A stretch of 64,000 nucleotides of DNA from Ulva prolifera (GCA_023078555.1 CM041197.1:12063257-12127256); one strand, 5' to 3'. Counted from the stretch's first letter, positions 9,101-21,039 are shown. The notes: generated by a model from the sequence alone, not told the origin. Translations and numbers: made by a program.

Positions 9101-11700
9101 GCATTGTACGTAAGTCCCGAGCAGTGTACGTAAGTCCCGAGCACCATACATAAGTCCCGATCAGTGTACGTAAGTCCCGAGCACCATACATAAGTCCCGA
9201 GCAGTGTACGCAAGTCCCGAGCAGTGTACGTAAGTCCCGAGCACCATACATAAGTCCCTAGAATTGTACGTAAGTCCCGAGCAGTGTACGTAAGTCCCGA
9301 GCAGTGTACGTAAGTCCCGAGCACCATACATAAGTCCCTAGCATTGTACGTAAGTCCCGAGCAGTGTACGTAAGTCCCGAGCACCATACGTAAGTCCCGA
9401 GCAGTGTACGTAAGTCCCGAGCAGTGTACGTAAGTCCCGAGCACCATACATAAGTCCCGATCAGTGTACGTAAGTCCCGAGCACCATACATAAGTCCCGA
9501 GCAGTGTACGTAAGTCCCGAGCAGTGTACGTAAGTCCCGAGCACCATACATAAGTCCCGAGCAGTGTACGTAAGTCCCGAGCACCATACATAAGTCCCGA
9601 GCAGTGTACGTATGTCCCGAGCAGTGTACGTAAGTCCCGAGCACCATACATAAGTCCCGAGCAGTGTACGTAAGTCCCGAGCACCATACATAAGTCCCGA
9701 GCAGTGTACGTAAGTCCCGAGCAGTGTACGTAAGTCCCGAGCACCATACATAAGTCCCAAGCAGTGTACGTAAGTCCCGAGCAGTGTACATAAGTCCCGA
9801 GCACCATACATAAGTCCCTAGCAGTGTACGTAAGTCCCGAGCAGTGTACATAAGTCCCCGAGCAGTGTACGTAAGTCCCGAGCACCACACATAAGTCCCT
9901 AGCAGTGTACGTAAGCCCCGAGCAGTGTACATAAGTCCCGAGCACCATACATAAGTCCCTAGCATGTACGTAAGTCCCTAGCAGTGTACGTAAGTCCCGA
10001 GCATTGTACGTAAGTCCCTAGCAGTGTACGTAAGTCCCGAGCACCATACATAAGTCCCGAGCACCATACATAAGTCCCGAGCAGTGTACGTAAGTCCCGA
10101 GCATTGTACGTAAGTCCCGAGCACCATACATAAGTCCCGAGCAGTGTACGTAAGTCCCGAGCAGTGTACATAAGTCCCGAGCACCATACATAAGTCCCTA
10201 GCATTGTACGTAAGTCCCGAGCAGTGTACATAAGTCCCGAGCAGTGTACGTAAGTCCCGAGCACCATACATAAGTCCCGAGCAGTGTACGTAAGTCCCGA
10301 GCACCATACATAAGTCCCTAGCAGTGTACGTAAGTCCCGAGCAGTGTACGTAAGTCCCGAGCACCATACATAAGTCCCTAGCAGTGTACGTAAGTCCCGA
10401 GCACCATACATAAGTCCCCAGCACCATACATAAGTCCCTAGCAGTGTACGTAAGTCCCGAGCATTGTACGTAAGTCCCGAGAAGTGTACGTAAGTCCCGA
10501 GCACCATACATAAGTCCAAAGCAGTGTACATAAGTCCCGAGCAGTGTACGTAAGTCCCGAGCACCATACATAAGTCCCTAGAATTGTACGTAAGTCCCGA
10601 GCAGTGTACGTAAGTCCCGAGCAGTGTACGTAAGTCCCGAGCAGTGTACGTAAGTCCCGAGCACCATACATAAGTCCCTAGCATTGTACGTAAGTCCCGA
10701 GCAGTGTACGTAAGTCCCGAGCATTGTACGTAAGTCCCTAGCAGTGTACGTAAGTCCCGAGCAGTGTACGTAAGTCCCGAGCACCATACATAAGTCCCTA
10801 GCAGTGTACGTAAGTCCCGAGCACCATACATAAGTCCCCAGCACCATACATAAGTCCCTAGCAGTGTACGTAAGTCCCGAGCACCATACATAAGTCCCGA
10901 GCAGTGTACGTACGTCCCGAGCAGTGTACGTAAGTCCCGAGCAGTGTACATAAGTCCCGAGCACCATACATAAGTCCCTAGCATTGTACGTAAGTCCCGA
11001 GCAGTGTACGTAAGTCCCGAGCAGTGTACGTAAGTCCCGAGCACCATACATAAGTCCCGAGCAGTGTACGTAAGTACCGAGCACCATACATAAGTCCCGA
11101 GCATTGTACGTAAGTCCCGAGCACCATACGTAAGTCCCGAGCAGTGTACGTAAGTCCCGAGCAGTGTACGTAAGTCCCGAGCACCATACATAAGTCCCGA
11201 TCAGTGTACGTAAGTCCCGAGCAGTGTACGTAAGTCCCGATCACCATACATAAGTCCCGAGCAGTGTACGTAAGTCCCGAGCAGTGTACATAAGTCCCGA
11301 GCACCATACATAAGTCCCTAGCATTGTACGTAAGTCCCGAGCAGTGTACATAAGTCCCGAGCAGTGTACGTAAGTCCCGAGCACCATACATAAGTCCCGA
11401 GCAGTGTACGTAAGTCCCGAGCAGTGTACGTAAGTCCCGAGCACCATACATAAGTCCCGAGCAGTGTACGTAAGTCCCGAGCAGTGTACATAAGTCCCGA
11501 GCACCATACATAAGTCCCCGAGCAGTGTACGTAAGTCCCGAGCAGTGTACGTAAGTCCCTAGCAGTGTACGTAAGTCCCGAGCACCATACATAAGTCCCG
11601 ATCAGTGTACGTAAGTCCCGAGCACCATACATAAGTCCCGAGCAGTGTACGTATGTCCCGAGCAGTGTACGTAAGTCCCGAGCACCATACATAAGTCCCG

Positions 11701-12660
11701 AGCAGTGTACGTAAGTCCCGAGCACCATACATAAGTCCCGAGCAGTGTACGTAAGTCCCGAGCAGTGTACGTAAGTCCCGAGCACCATACATAAGTCCCA
11801 AGCAGTGTACGTAAGTCCCGAGCAGTGTACATAAGTCCCGAGCACCATACATAAGTCCCTAGCAGTGTACGTAAGTCCCGAGCAGTGTACATAAGTCCCG
11901 AGCAGTGTACGTAAGTCCCGAGCACCATACATAAGTCCCTAGCAGTGTACGTAAGCCCCGAGCAGTGTACATAAGTCCCGAGCACCATACATAAGTCCCT
12001 AGCATTGTACGTAAGTCCCGAGCAGTGTACGTAAGTCCCGAGCATTGTACGTAAGTCTTTAGCAGTGTACGTAAGTCCCGAGCACCATACATAAGTCCCG
12101 AGCACCATACATAAGTCCCGAGCAGTGTACGTAAGTCCCGAGCATTGTACGTAAGTCCCGAGCACCATACATAAGTCCCGAGCAGTGTACGTAAGTCCCG
12201 AGCACCATACATAAGTCCCGAGCAGTGTACGTAAGTCCCGAGCAGTGTACGTAAGTCCCGAGCACCATACATAAGTCCCAAGCAGTGTACGTAAGTCCCG
12301 AGCAGTGTACATAAGTCCCGAGCACCATACATAAGTCCCTAGCAGTGTACGTAAGTCCCGAGCAGTGTACATAAGTCCCGAGCAGTGTACGTAAGTCCCG
12401 AGCACCATACATAAGTCCCTAGCAGTGTACGTAAGCCCCGAGCAGTGTACATAAGTCCCGAGCACCATACATAAGTCCCTAGCATTGTACGTAAGTCCCG
12501 AGCAGTGTACGTAAGTCCCGAGCATTGTACGTAAGTCTTTAGCAGTGTACGTAAGTCCCGAGCACCATACATAAGTCCCGAGCACCATACATAAGTCCCG
12601 AGCAGTGTACGTAAGTCCCGAGCATTGTACGTAAGTCCCGAGCACCATACATAAGTCCCG
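11701..12660 (+). repeat. Higher-order repeat, 24 units (480 bp) in tandem twice (copy 1)
   Basis: The rare words GTAAGCCCCG (near 11951 and 12431) and GTAAGTCTTT (near 12051 and 12531) recur 480 bp apart, and the units between them are in the same order. Before 11701 and after 12660 the two phases diverge. Confidence 0.85.
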
Positions 12661-14555
12661 AGCAGTGTACGTAAGTCCCGAGCAGTGTACATAAGTCCCG
12701 AGCACCATACATAAGTCCCTAGCATTGTACGTAAGTCCCGAGCAGTGTATATAAGTCCCGAGCAGTGTACGTAAGTCCCGAGCACCATACATAAGTCCCG
12801 AGCAGTGTACGTAAGTCCCGAGCACCATACATAAGTCCCTAGCAGTGTACGTAAGTCCCGAGCAGTGTACGTAAGTCCCGAGCACCATACATAAGTCCCT
12901 AGCAGTGTACGTAAGTCCCGAGCACCATACATAAGTCCCTAGCACCATACATAAGTCCCTAGCAGTGTACGTAAGTCCCGAGCATTGTACGTAAGTCCCG
13001 AGAAGTGTACATAAGTCCCGAGCACCATACATAAGTCCCTAGCAGTGTACATAAGTCCCGAGCAGTGTACGTAAGTCCCGAGCACCATACATAAGTCCCT
13101 AGAATTGTACGTAAGTCCCGAGCAGTGTACGTAAGTCCCGAGCAGTGTACGTAAGTCCCGAGCAGTGTACGTAAGTCCCGAGCACCATACATAAGTCCCT
13201 AGCATTGTACGTAAGTCCCGAGCAGTGTACGTAAGTCCCGAGCATTGTACGTAAGTCCCTAGCAGTGTACGTAAGTCCCGAGCACCATACATAAGTCCCG
13301 AGCACCATACATAAGTCCCGAGCAGTGTACGTAAGTCCCGAGCAGTGTACGTAAGTCCCGAGCACCATACATAAGTCCCGAGCAGTGTACGTAAGTCCCG
13401 AGCAGTGTACGTAAGTCCCGAGCAGTGTACATAAGTCCCGAGCACCATACATAAGTCCCTAGCATTGTACGTAAGTCCCGAGCAGTGTACGTAAGTCCCG
13501 AGCAGTGTACGTAAGTCCCGAGCACCATACATAAGTCCCGAGCAGTGTACGTAAGTACCGAGCACCATACATAAGTCCCGAGCATTGTACGTAAGTCACG
13601 AGCACCATACGTAAGTCCCGAGCAGTGTACGTAAGTCCCGAGCAGTGTACGTAAGTCCCGAGCACCATACATAAGTCCCGATCAGTGTACGTAAGTCCCG
13701 AGCACCATACATAAGTCCCGAGCAGTGTACGTAAGTCCCGAGCAGTGTACGTAAGTCCCGAGCACCATACATAAGTCCCGAGCAGTGTACGTAAGTCCCG
13801 AGCACCATACATAAGTCCCGAGCAGTGTACGTAAGTCCCGAGCAGTGTACGTAAGTCCCGAGCACCATACATAAGTCCCGAGCAGTGTACGTAAGTCCCG
13901 AGCAGTGTACATAAGTCCCGAGCACCATACATAAGTCCCTAGCAGTGTACGTAAGTCCCGAGCAGTGTACATAAGTCCCGAGCAGTGTACGTAAGTCCCG
14001 AGCACCATACATAAGTCCCTAGCAGTGTACGTAAGTCCCGAGCAGTGTACATAAGTCCCGAGCACCATACATAAGTCCCTAGCATTGTACGTAAGTCCCG
14101 AGCAGTGTACGTAAGTCCCGAGCATTGTACGTAAGTCCCTAGCAGTGTACGTAAGTCCCGAGCACCATACATAAGTCCCGAGCACCATACATAAGTCCCG
14201 AGCAGTGTACGTAAGTCCCGAGCAGTGTACGTAAGTCCCGAGCACCATACATAAGTCCCGAGCAGTGTACGTAAGTACCGAGCACCATACATAAGTCCCG
14301 AGCATTGTACGTAAGTCCCGAGCACCATACGTAAGTCCCGAGCAGTGTACGTAAGTCCCGAGCAGTGTACGTAAGTCCCGAGCACCATACATAAGTCCCG
14401 AGCAGTGTACGTAAGTCCCGAGCAGTGTACATAAGTCCCGAGCACCATACATAAGTCCCTAGCATTGTACGTAAGTCCCGAGCAGTGTACGTAAGTCCCG
14501 AGCAGTGTACGTAAGTCCCGAGCACCATACATAAGTCCCGAGCAGTGTACGTAAG

Positions 14556-14572
14556 TCACTAGCAGGACTGAA
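14556..14572 (-). repeat. Right inverted repeat bounding B array (copy 1)
   Basis: Minus-strand TTCAGTCCTGCTAGTGA is the partner of 6477-6493. On the plus strand TAAGTCACTAGCAG (14552-14565) is also a degenerate form of the TAAGTCCCTAGCAG unit variant, so the terminal repeat and the array unit may share an origin. Confidence 0.75.
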
Positions 14573-14880
14573 CTCTCCTTACTAAGCCCCTATCGAGTCC
14601 CCTACCTAGGGACCTCCCTACTGGATCTGACTTCCCCTCGAGTGCTCATTGTCATAAGGAGTGGCAAGTCGGGACATATCATTGATTCATCTTTACACAG
14701 AATGGGTTTTAGGGATTGCAGACGGACAGAATCTGAACTGGCTTCCGGCCCACTCGAGGATCCCCTAAGGAGGAATGGTCGTGAGTGTAAAGCAAAGGTA
14801 AAAACGGTACAGACACGGGGTATCCAACCTGAAATCGACAGCCTGTCTACCACTGTGACAATGCAACGCACGGTCCAACG

Positions 14881-14919
14881 TATTTAACAGTGTATATATA
14901 TACATAAATAAATATACAG
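14881..14919. promoter_or_regulatory. AT-rich, TATA-like stretch (copy 1)
   Basis: TGTATATATATACATAAATA within otherwise GC-rich sequence, 330 bp right of the B array. It could be a TATA box or simply an AT microsatellite; no transcript start can be tied to it. Confidence 0.3.
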
Positions 14920-15130
14920 TCTGTGAACAAAAAAAGGGACTGCGCCTGCAGGCATCACGACAGATGCTGCAAGCGCCTTCCCATGGATGCACAGTGTCCT
15001 ATGACATGCACAAGATCACATATGACAGGCGAGGCAATGATGATAGCTCCTGCAGAAGGTGAGCCGACTTCAGGCCAACACTGGGTGGGCAAACACTGGC
15101 AAAAGTTGAGCCCATGCATGGACAGGAAAC

Positions 15131-15150
15131 AGGGAACATATATGTTCCCT
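15131..15150. repeat. 20-bp perfect palindrome P3 (copy 1)
   Basis: AGGGAACATATATGTTCCCT is a perfect palindrome. It has the same GGGAACATATATGTTCCC core as P1 but different flanks, and it lies on the other side of the B array. Confidence 0.9.
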
Positions 15151-15387
15151 ACTTCCAGCTCATGCATGTACCAGAGGACCGCGTCTGCTCTACATCTGCT
15201 GCAAGCAGTACCACTGCCCCACAGGCACCTGGCACGCAGCCATTGCGGGCGGCCACCACCCTGCACAGCTGGATGCAAAGCCTGGCCCACTTCAAAAGCA
15301 TTGAGTTGTCTCAGAAATGCAGACAGAATCGACAAAGACCTCAAAAGTGTACATTAGTTGCTGCATGACCGACCTTTCAGACTAAGT

Positions 15388-15399
15388 CCCCCCCCCCCC
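15388..15399 (+). repeat. Short poly-C tract, 12 bases (copy 1)
   Basis: Twelve C in a row, against thirteen in copy 2 (32143-32155). Confidence 0.85.
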
Positions 15400-16097
15400 G
15401 GACAGTCTCCCAGCACACAAAAGGGTCTATGTGGCCTGGTTGTATGCGCATTCGAGCTGGGTGCTACGTGCGGGGGCAGTTCGTTGCTGCCCCACCTGGC
15501 GGCCGTCGAATGGATTCAAGACACATAAGTCGCAGGATCGCAAGACAAGCATACCGAGATCATTTATGTTTCTGCTACATGGCTCAGAGGCATGGCCCTG
15601 CTGCTCCCGGGCTCACTTGCAGCGTGGCGCGCCGTCGTCAGCAGCAGCGCACAGGCAGCCCCACCACCGCATGATTCCAGACATTGATGTCAAACGTTGC
15701 TGATTACATAAACACAAAAATCTATATGCCTGCACATCACTACATAGAAGTCAGCGCGGGACATCAGACTGTATGCCAAAACGGTGTCAGCTGCACATGC
15801 TACGCCCTGCCCGTGTAAAGGCAGATAATCACATGCCGATTACGATCGTTGATAGAAGACTGTCCCTGTGGGCATAGCCGGAAAAAGTATTACAATAGTA
15901 CGCTCAGAAGACGCCGACTGCAGTCCGCGCGCAGTGTGTCTAGTAGTGCTGACGGCAGATCGACGATTCCACGTCGTTTTCAGCCTAGCGGCGTCGAACA
16001 CACGTAGCGAGACGAGATATGTCTTCGTGGTTAAGTGGCTGCATTTGCTCTTGCTGTGGGCGCGCGTGCGATCACAGCCTGGTCCGTATTCTGACGG

Positions 16098-16153
16098 ATG
16101 CTGATCGAGATCAGCATGCAAGCTGCTCGCTTGCAGTACATGGTCGATCATGT
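16098..16153. repeat. Three adjacent hairpins (copy 1)
   Basis: ATGCTGATC-GA-GATCAGCAT (16098-16117), TGCAAGC-TGCTC-GCTTGCA (16117-16135) and ACATG-GTCGAT-CATGT (16138-16153) follow one another with stems of 9, 7 and 5 bp. None is followed by a U run, so they are not terminators of bacterial type. Role unknown. Confidence 0.65.
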
Positions 16154-16781
16154 TAGCTCTGCACGTCAGTAGAGAGGATTACAGATACAATCTTGGTTTG
16201 CATGATACATTCGCGAGAAGACGTGGCCCACGTCAGGCTCACTTGGGTTTGCTTTAGATTTGCACTAATACAGGACGCTGTCGACTAGTGCGTGCGTAGT
16301 ATAGTCGTCAACGGGCCCACTGCTAGTTATTATAGTTATCTGAACGGTCAATGGGGGTGCATCTCGGCAGTGTCACGGCAGGCTTTGACGTGCATGCGTC
16401 TGACCTCAGCAAAGTTGTTCTGGGAACTGCCCAAGCTGACAACAGCACGCTGAGGAAGTCGCCCTAAAGCATCGGAAAACACTTCAACATCAGATAGCAG
16501 CTTCGTGTACGCCCAGTGTCGCAAGCCTGTGTTCAACTTACCCTGGCCATGCACAGCGGAACCGGCGTTTCAGTAGCTACCAAGGTAAATTCCGCCATGA
16601 ACAGCACTTGCACTGCACTGCAGATGGCCTGCCTGACCTACTGCTGGCCTGAAAAGTAGCAGTCGTTACTCGTCACTAATAGCCTCGCCGGTGGAACAAT
16701 GCAACGACGCCTCTCAGGCATGCTTGAAACAATGCCTGCTTGCACCCCACAGCAGCCCCTAATGATAACAACAGGACTGAT

Positions 16782-18715
16782 GTGGAGGAGCAACACCCAA
16801 TGCTCGCACACAGCCTGCTCCGCACACAGCACCAGGACACCCCACGCCCACTCCCCCCTCCCCACCTGCTGCACCGAGGCAGAGCAGCAACACTGCATGT
16901 TTCCACACAGCCTTCTCCGCAACGCCACCAGCACACCCCACGCCCACTCCCCCCTCCCCACCTGCTGCACCGAGGCAGAGCAGCAACACTGCATATTTCC
17001 ACACAGCCTTCTCCGCACACGGCACCAGCACACCCCACGCCCACTCCCCCCTCTCCACCTGCTGCGCCGAGGCAGAGCAGCAACACTGCATGTTTCCACA
17101 CAGCCTTCTCCGCACACAGCACCAGCACACCTTACGCCCACTCCCCCCTCTCCACCTGCTGCGCCGAGGCAGAGCAGCAACACTGCATGTTTCCACACAG
17201 CCTTCTCCGCACACGGCACCAGCACACCCCACGCCCACTCCCCCCTCTCCACCTGCTGCGCATAGGCAGAGCAGCAACACTGCATGTTTCCACACAGCCT
17301 TCTCCGCACACGGCACCAGCACACCCCACGCCCACTCCCCCCTCTCCACCTGCTGCGCCGAGGCAGAGCAGCAACACTGCATGTTTCCCCACAGCCTTCT
17401 CCGCACACGCCACCAGCACACCCCACGCCCACTCCCCCCTCTCCACCTGCTGCGCCGAGGCAGAGCAGCAACACTGCATGTTTCCACACAGCCTTCTTCG
17501 CACACAGCACCAGCACACCATACGCCCACTCCCCGCTCTCCACCTGCTGCGCCGAGGCAGAGCAGCAACACTGCATGTTTCCACACAGCCTTCTCCGCAC
17601 ACGGCACCAGCACACCCCACGCCCACTCCCCCCTCTCCACCTGCTGCACCCAGGCAGAGCAGCAACACTGCATGTTTCCACACAGCCTTCTCCGCACACG
17701 GCACCAGCACACCCCACGCCCACTCCCCCCTCTCCACCTGCTGCACCGAGGCAGAGCAGCAACACTGCATGTTTCCACACAGCCTTCTTCGCACACAGCA
17801 CCAGCACACCATACGCCCACTCCCCGCTCTCCACCTGCTGCGCCGAGGCAGAGCAGCAACACTGCATGTTTCCACACAGCCTTCTCCGCACACGGCACCA
17901 GCACACCCCACGCCCACTCCCCCCTCTCCACCTGCTGCGCCGAGGCAGAGCAGCAACACTGCATGTTTCCACACAGCCTTCTCCGCACACAGCACCAGCA
18001 CACCTTACGCCCACTCCCCCCTCTCCACCTGCTGCGCCGAGGCAGAGCAGCAACACTGCATGTTTCCACACAGCCTTCTCCGCACACGGCACCAGCACAC
18101 CCCACGCCCACTCCCCCCTCTCCACCTGCTGCGCAGAGGCAGAGCAGCAACACTGCATGTTTCCACACAGCCTGCTCCGCACACAGCACCAGCACACCCC
18201 ACGCCCACTCCCCCCTCTCAACCTGCTGCGCCGAGGCAGAGCAGCAACACTGCATATTTCCACACAGCCTTCTCCGCACACGCCACCAGCACACCCCACG
18301 CCCACTCCCCCCTCCCAGCCTGCTGCGCCGAGGCAGAGCAGCAACACTGCATGTTTCCACACAGCCTTCTCCGCACACGCCACCAGCACACCCCACGCCC
18401 ACTCCCCCCTCTCCACCTGCTGCACCGAGGCAGAGCAGCAACACTGCATATTTCCACACAGCCTTCTCCGCACACGCCACCAGCACACCCCACGCCCACT
18501 CCCCCCTCCCAGCCTGCTGCACCGAGGCAGAGCAGCAACACTGCATGTTTCCACACAGCCTTCTTCGCACACAGCACCAGCACACCATACGCCCACTCCC
18601 CGCTCTCCACCTGCTGCGCCGAGGCAGAGCAGCAACACTGCATGTTTCCACACAGCCTTCTCCGCACACGGCACCAGCACACCCCACGCCCACTCCCCCC
18701 TCTCCACCAGCTGCA
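16782..18715 (+). repeat. Minisatellite A, 97-bp unit, 20 units, copy 2
   Basis: It has the same 20 units in the same order as 31-1964, including the CATAGGCAG variant (here near 17262) and the single-base-deleted second unit. I found no difference between the two arrays by eye. It is preceded by about 80 bp of spacer 2 that can be read in frame into the array on either strand; I take this as chance. Confidence 0.97.
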
Positions 18716-20931
18716 CTAATGTGGATCAGCAGTGGCGGCAACCGCTCTGGTGTGTGTTACAAGGACCGTGACGATGGGGCAGATAGCACCACAAACGCTG
18801 CAGGCAGCTCAAGAACAGTGCAGCGACTCAAGGCGCAGCCAAAATTTGCAGCCTGCACGGTCACTCCCCCAAAGCCATGTCAATCCCTCCCTTTCCCTTC
18901 TTCAGGGACACAGAATTTAGTATTCGGAAGCCCGCATGGACGCAGGTGTATGTAGCACTGCATGCACAGCGATCATTCGCGAGACATCAGTCCACCAACT
19001 GAAGATGCCGCACACAGACCATATCACGCCATCTCTGCTGGACATCCATTAGTTCAATAACGCCACCACGCACAGCATGAAGTGCCTGGAACAAATGTTC
19101 AGCAGAAGCCAGAGTGCTCGCAGTGACGCACGAGAACAACAAATTCCATAACTGACACCGCCGTTCACTGGTGTAAGTGCAAATGCATACCTCCCTATCA
19201 GCACATGCACGCTACAGCACCCGCGACGTTCGAAAAAGAGACCCAGTCGCCTGCGTCGCCCCTGGCGCAGGCCTGGGCCCTGTGACATGCACCATGCATA
19301 TGCCTCCCGACAGACATACAGCATGCCCACGCCATAACCACAGAGCTGCTGCCGGGTGGCGTGAGACATGCCCATGCTCGCCCCGGCCGGCACTTATGCC
19401 AAGGCTCGATGCGCCGTATGTAGCTGTATAGGCAGGCCGTCTCTGCGGGCGCCCCCATGGTCGATGCATCGACTAGTAGAGTACTCTGCCTGAAGGCAGC
19501 TTGCCCGCATGGCGTGGCGGCATGCACCTGCCAAGCCACCGCGCCGCAGGTAGTCGTGAAATGGTTTCGCAGCGTGGTCTCGAGGAACAGCCGCCTTGAG
19601 GCTGCTCACAAAGTTGCTGCCATGTCAGCAATTGAGCCGGATCCTTAAGCGGACTCGGGTGAGGAACGCGAATGCGGCAGGCTCGAGCTGTGAATATGTT
19701 TCATGTAGCAGCGGCACCAAGGTGCACACCTCGCGGTGGCGGGTGGAGATCTGCGTGCCTCAGTGATGCATGCAGGGGAGTGATGCAGGAGCCTGCGGCG
19801 GCGGTCGGCTGCCACGTGGATCTTGTGGCTGCAGGTGCTACAGTGCGCTTCCTTTGACAAAAGCTGTGTCAGTCTGCGCAATCGCTATTCGCGTGTCCAT
19901 ATGATGGTGACCACTACGTTAAGTACATGACTGTATACATTATTAGATTTAGTCTTTACTCATTGGCGTGTGCACTTTGTCACAGCATGATCTTCACGAG
20001 TGCAGTGGGATGTGCAGAGCGCTTTCGTTGACCCTCATACGTTCGACTGTCGCTGAATTTCGTAATCAGAATGTCGACGAAGCTTGGCCTTGAGTTAGCC
20101 CGCTGCGTTGGTTCAGCTTTGACCATTGTGCGGGCGTCGCGTGACGGCTCAGCAAAACCTCGCGCAACGCTGCGAACTGACACATGAAGGCAAGTATGGG
20201 AGCTGACAAGATGGATGAGGTACTAAACTGTACTTTGCGCTGGATGCTCTTACATTTATGGCCTGCTCATACGGTGCGCTGTTGTGCTGACCACGACAAG
20301 ATGCGCCTGCTGGGCTACTTGGGCCACACTAGCAGCATGCACAGAAGTATTTAGCTTGAGTAGAGCTTAGCGCATGTGCGGTGGTGGTGGTGGTTTTGTT
20401 GCCTACGCCGGGCTGGGCTCGGGATGACGGCTGACCGACTAATACTGCTGCAGGCTTCTCCAGCTTTTATCAATTGACTACACCGGAGTCTTCCGTCCTG
20501 CTCAGCCATAACCAGTGGAGGACATTGTACGGTATGCAATCTGGCTCTTGTCAGCTTGTGTTGCATGATCGAGACCCGTGGTGTTGCCCGTCGACAGGAT
20601 AGTCCGAGTTAACAAGATCGTGGCCGCTCGCTGCAGCCCCTGTGCTGTGCGATGCGCTGTGGATATGATCATACTTGTTTCACAATGTGGGACCTCCCTG
20701 ACGAGATTGTGTCTGGTGCCGACTCTCCACCGCTTCTTTTGTGTGGGTGCCCGACAACATACTGATGCAATATAGGAAGCGCCGAGAGTTACCGACTTCC
20801 TAGTCTGTCGACACTGCAGTTTCATGTTTACTTGTAGCTACATGCCGTCCAGGCGTCTTTGACGTGTATCTTTGCAGGGTGTGCGGTGTCCGTCGCCACG
20901 TTGGCGCATTGCCCTGCGACCATGTGTACCT
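18716..20931. other. Spacer 1, left part (copy 2)
   Basis: It is the same as 1965-4180 at offset 16,751; no difference was noticed by eye. The same weak open stretches and the same acceptor-like site (ending at 20453) are present. No confident gene. Confidence 0.6.
20454..20602 (+). CDS. Candidate exon, unknown function (copy 2)
   Basis: Identical counterpart of 3703-3851, with the same acceptor-like context just before it and the same terminal TAG. Function is unknown and the coding status doubtful. Confidence 0.2.
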
Positions 20932-20961
20932 ACGATAGGGAACATATATGTTCCCGATCGT
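20932..20961. repeat. 30-bp imperfect palindrome P1 (copy 2)
   Basis: Identical to the P1 palindrome at 4181-4210, with the same 18-bp perfect core and single arm mismatch. Confidence 0.85.
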
Positions 20962-20971
20962 TGTATCACTG

Positions 20972-21038
20972 TTCGACAAAACGGGGGAATGATCTGAGGA
21001 ACATATATGTTCCTCAGATCCTTCCCCCGTTTTGACGA

Positions 21039-21039
<1 letters not shown>
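20972..21039. repeat. 68-bp near-perfect palindrome P2 (copy 2)
   Basis: Identical to 4221-4288, with the same two arm mismatches, and again immediately left of the poly-C tract. Confidence 0.9.

Larger units (their letters stand above)
6491..14551 (+). repeat. Minisatellite B, 20-bp unit, 403 units (copy 1)
   Basis: Two main unit states alternate irregularly: TAAGTCCCGAGCAGTGTACG (G-type) and TAAGTCCCGAGCACCATACA (A-type). Recurrent variants are CCCTAG for CCCGAG (seen mostly right after an A-type unit), GCATTGTACG, GAAGTGTACG, GCAGTGTACA, GATC for GAGC and CCCAAG. Length is 8,061 bp, i.e. 403 units plus a net one base. TAA in every unit closes the plus frames. The minus strand lacks stops except where CCCTAG occurs, so it shows long frames with a 20-residue period (RDLRTLLGTYVHCSGLTYTA type). 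I treat these as non-coding. Confidence 0.97.
1..16751. repeat. Macro-repeat unit, copy 1 (A array, spacer 1, B array, spacer 2)
   Basis: The first bases of the window recur at 16752 and again at 33508, and everything between follows the same order: 97-bp array, 4.5-kb spacer, 20-bp array, 2.2-kb spacer. The unit begins exactly at the left edge of the A array only because the window does; the true phase of the macro-unit is unknown. Compared by eye with copy 2, differences are few: poly-C length at 4290, one extra C at about 9857 and at about 11518, one missing T near 9963, one C/T difference near 14834, and one C in the short poly-C at 15388. This indicates very recent duplication or active homogenisation. 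Confidence 0.95.
14588..16751. other. Spacer 2 (copy 1): no confident gene
   Basis: Non-tandem sequence between the B array and the next A array. Short frames exist on both strands (for example plus 14642-14887 and 15114-15368; minus 15840-16151), with no recognised family and no strand that clearly wins. Notable elements are listed separately: the AT-rich stretch, palindrome P3, the short poly-C and the hairpin trio. The first 60 bases contain AGTCCCC and TAAGCCCC words resembling decayed array units. Confidence 0.6.

Noticed and set aside
6491-14551. CRISPR array
   Set aside because: Units are directly contiguous 20-mers with no unique spacers, and the setting is eukaryotic.
14704-14716. 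TTTTAGGG, a Chlamydomonas-type telomere word
   Set aside because: It is a single occurrence, not a tandem array.
14923-15357. Overlapping plus and minus ORFs of 129-144 codons in spacer 2
   Set aside because: Three frames are open over the same bases with similar lengths, including the palindrome read as peptide on both strands, and there is no recognised domain.
3751-16151. Apparent paralogy between frames at about 3751-4074 and 15840-16151 (shared short words such as CSP-AV and STxxxTAxGLQ)
   Set aside because: Only a few residues match and only in a hand-made alignment; nucleotide similarity is not evident. A proper pairwise alignment with shuffled controls would be needed.
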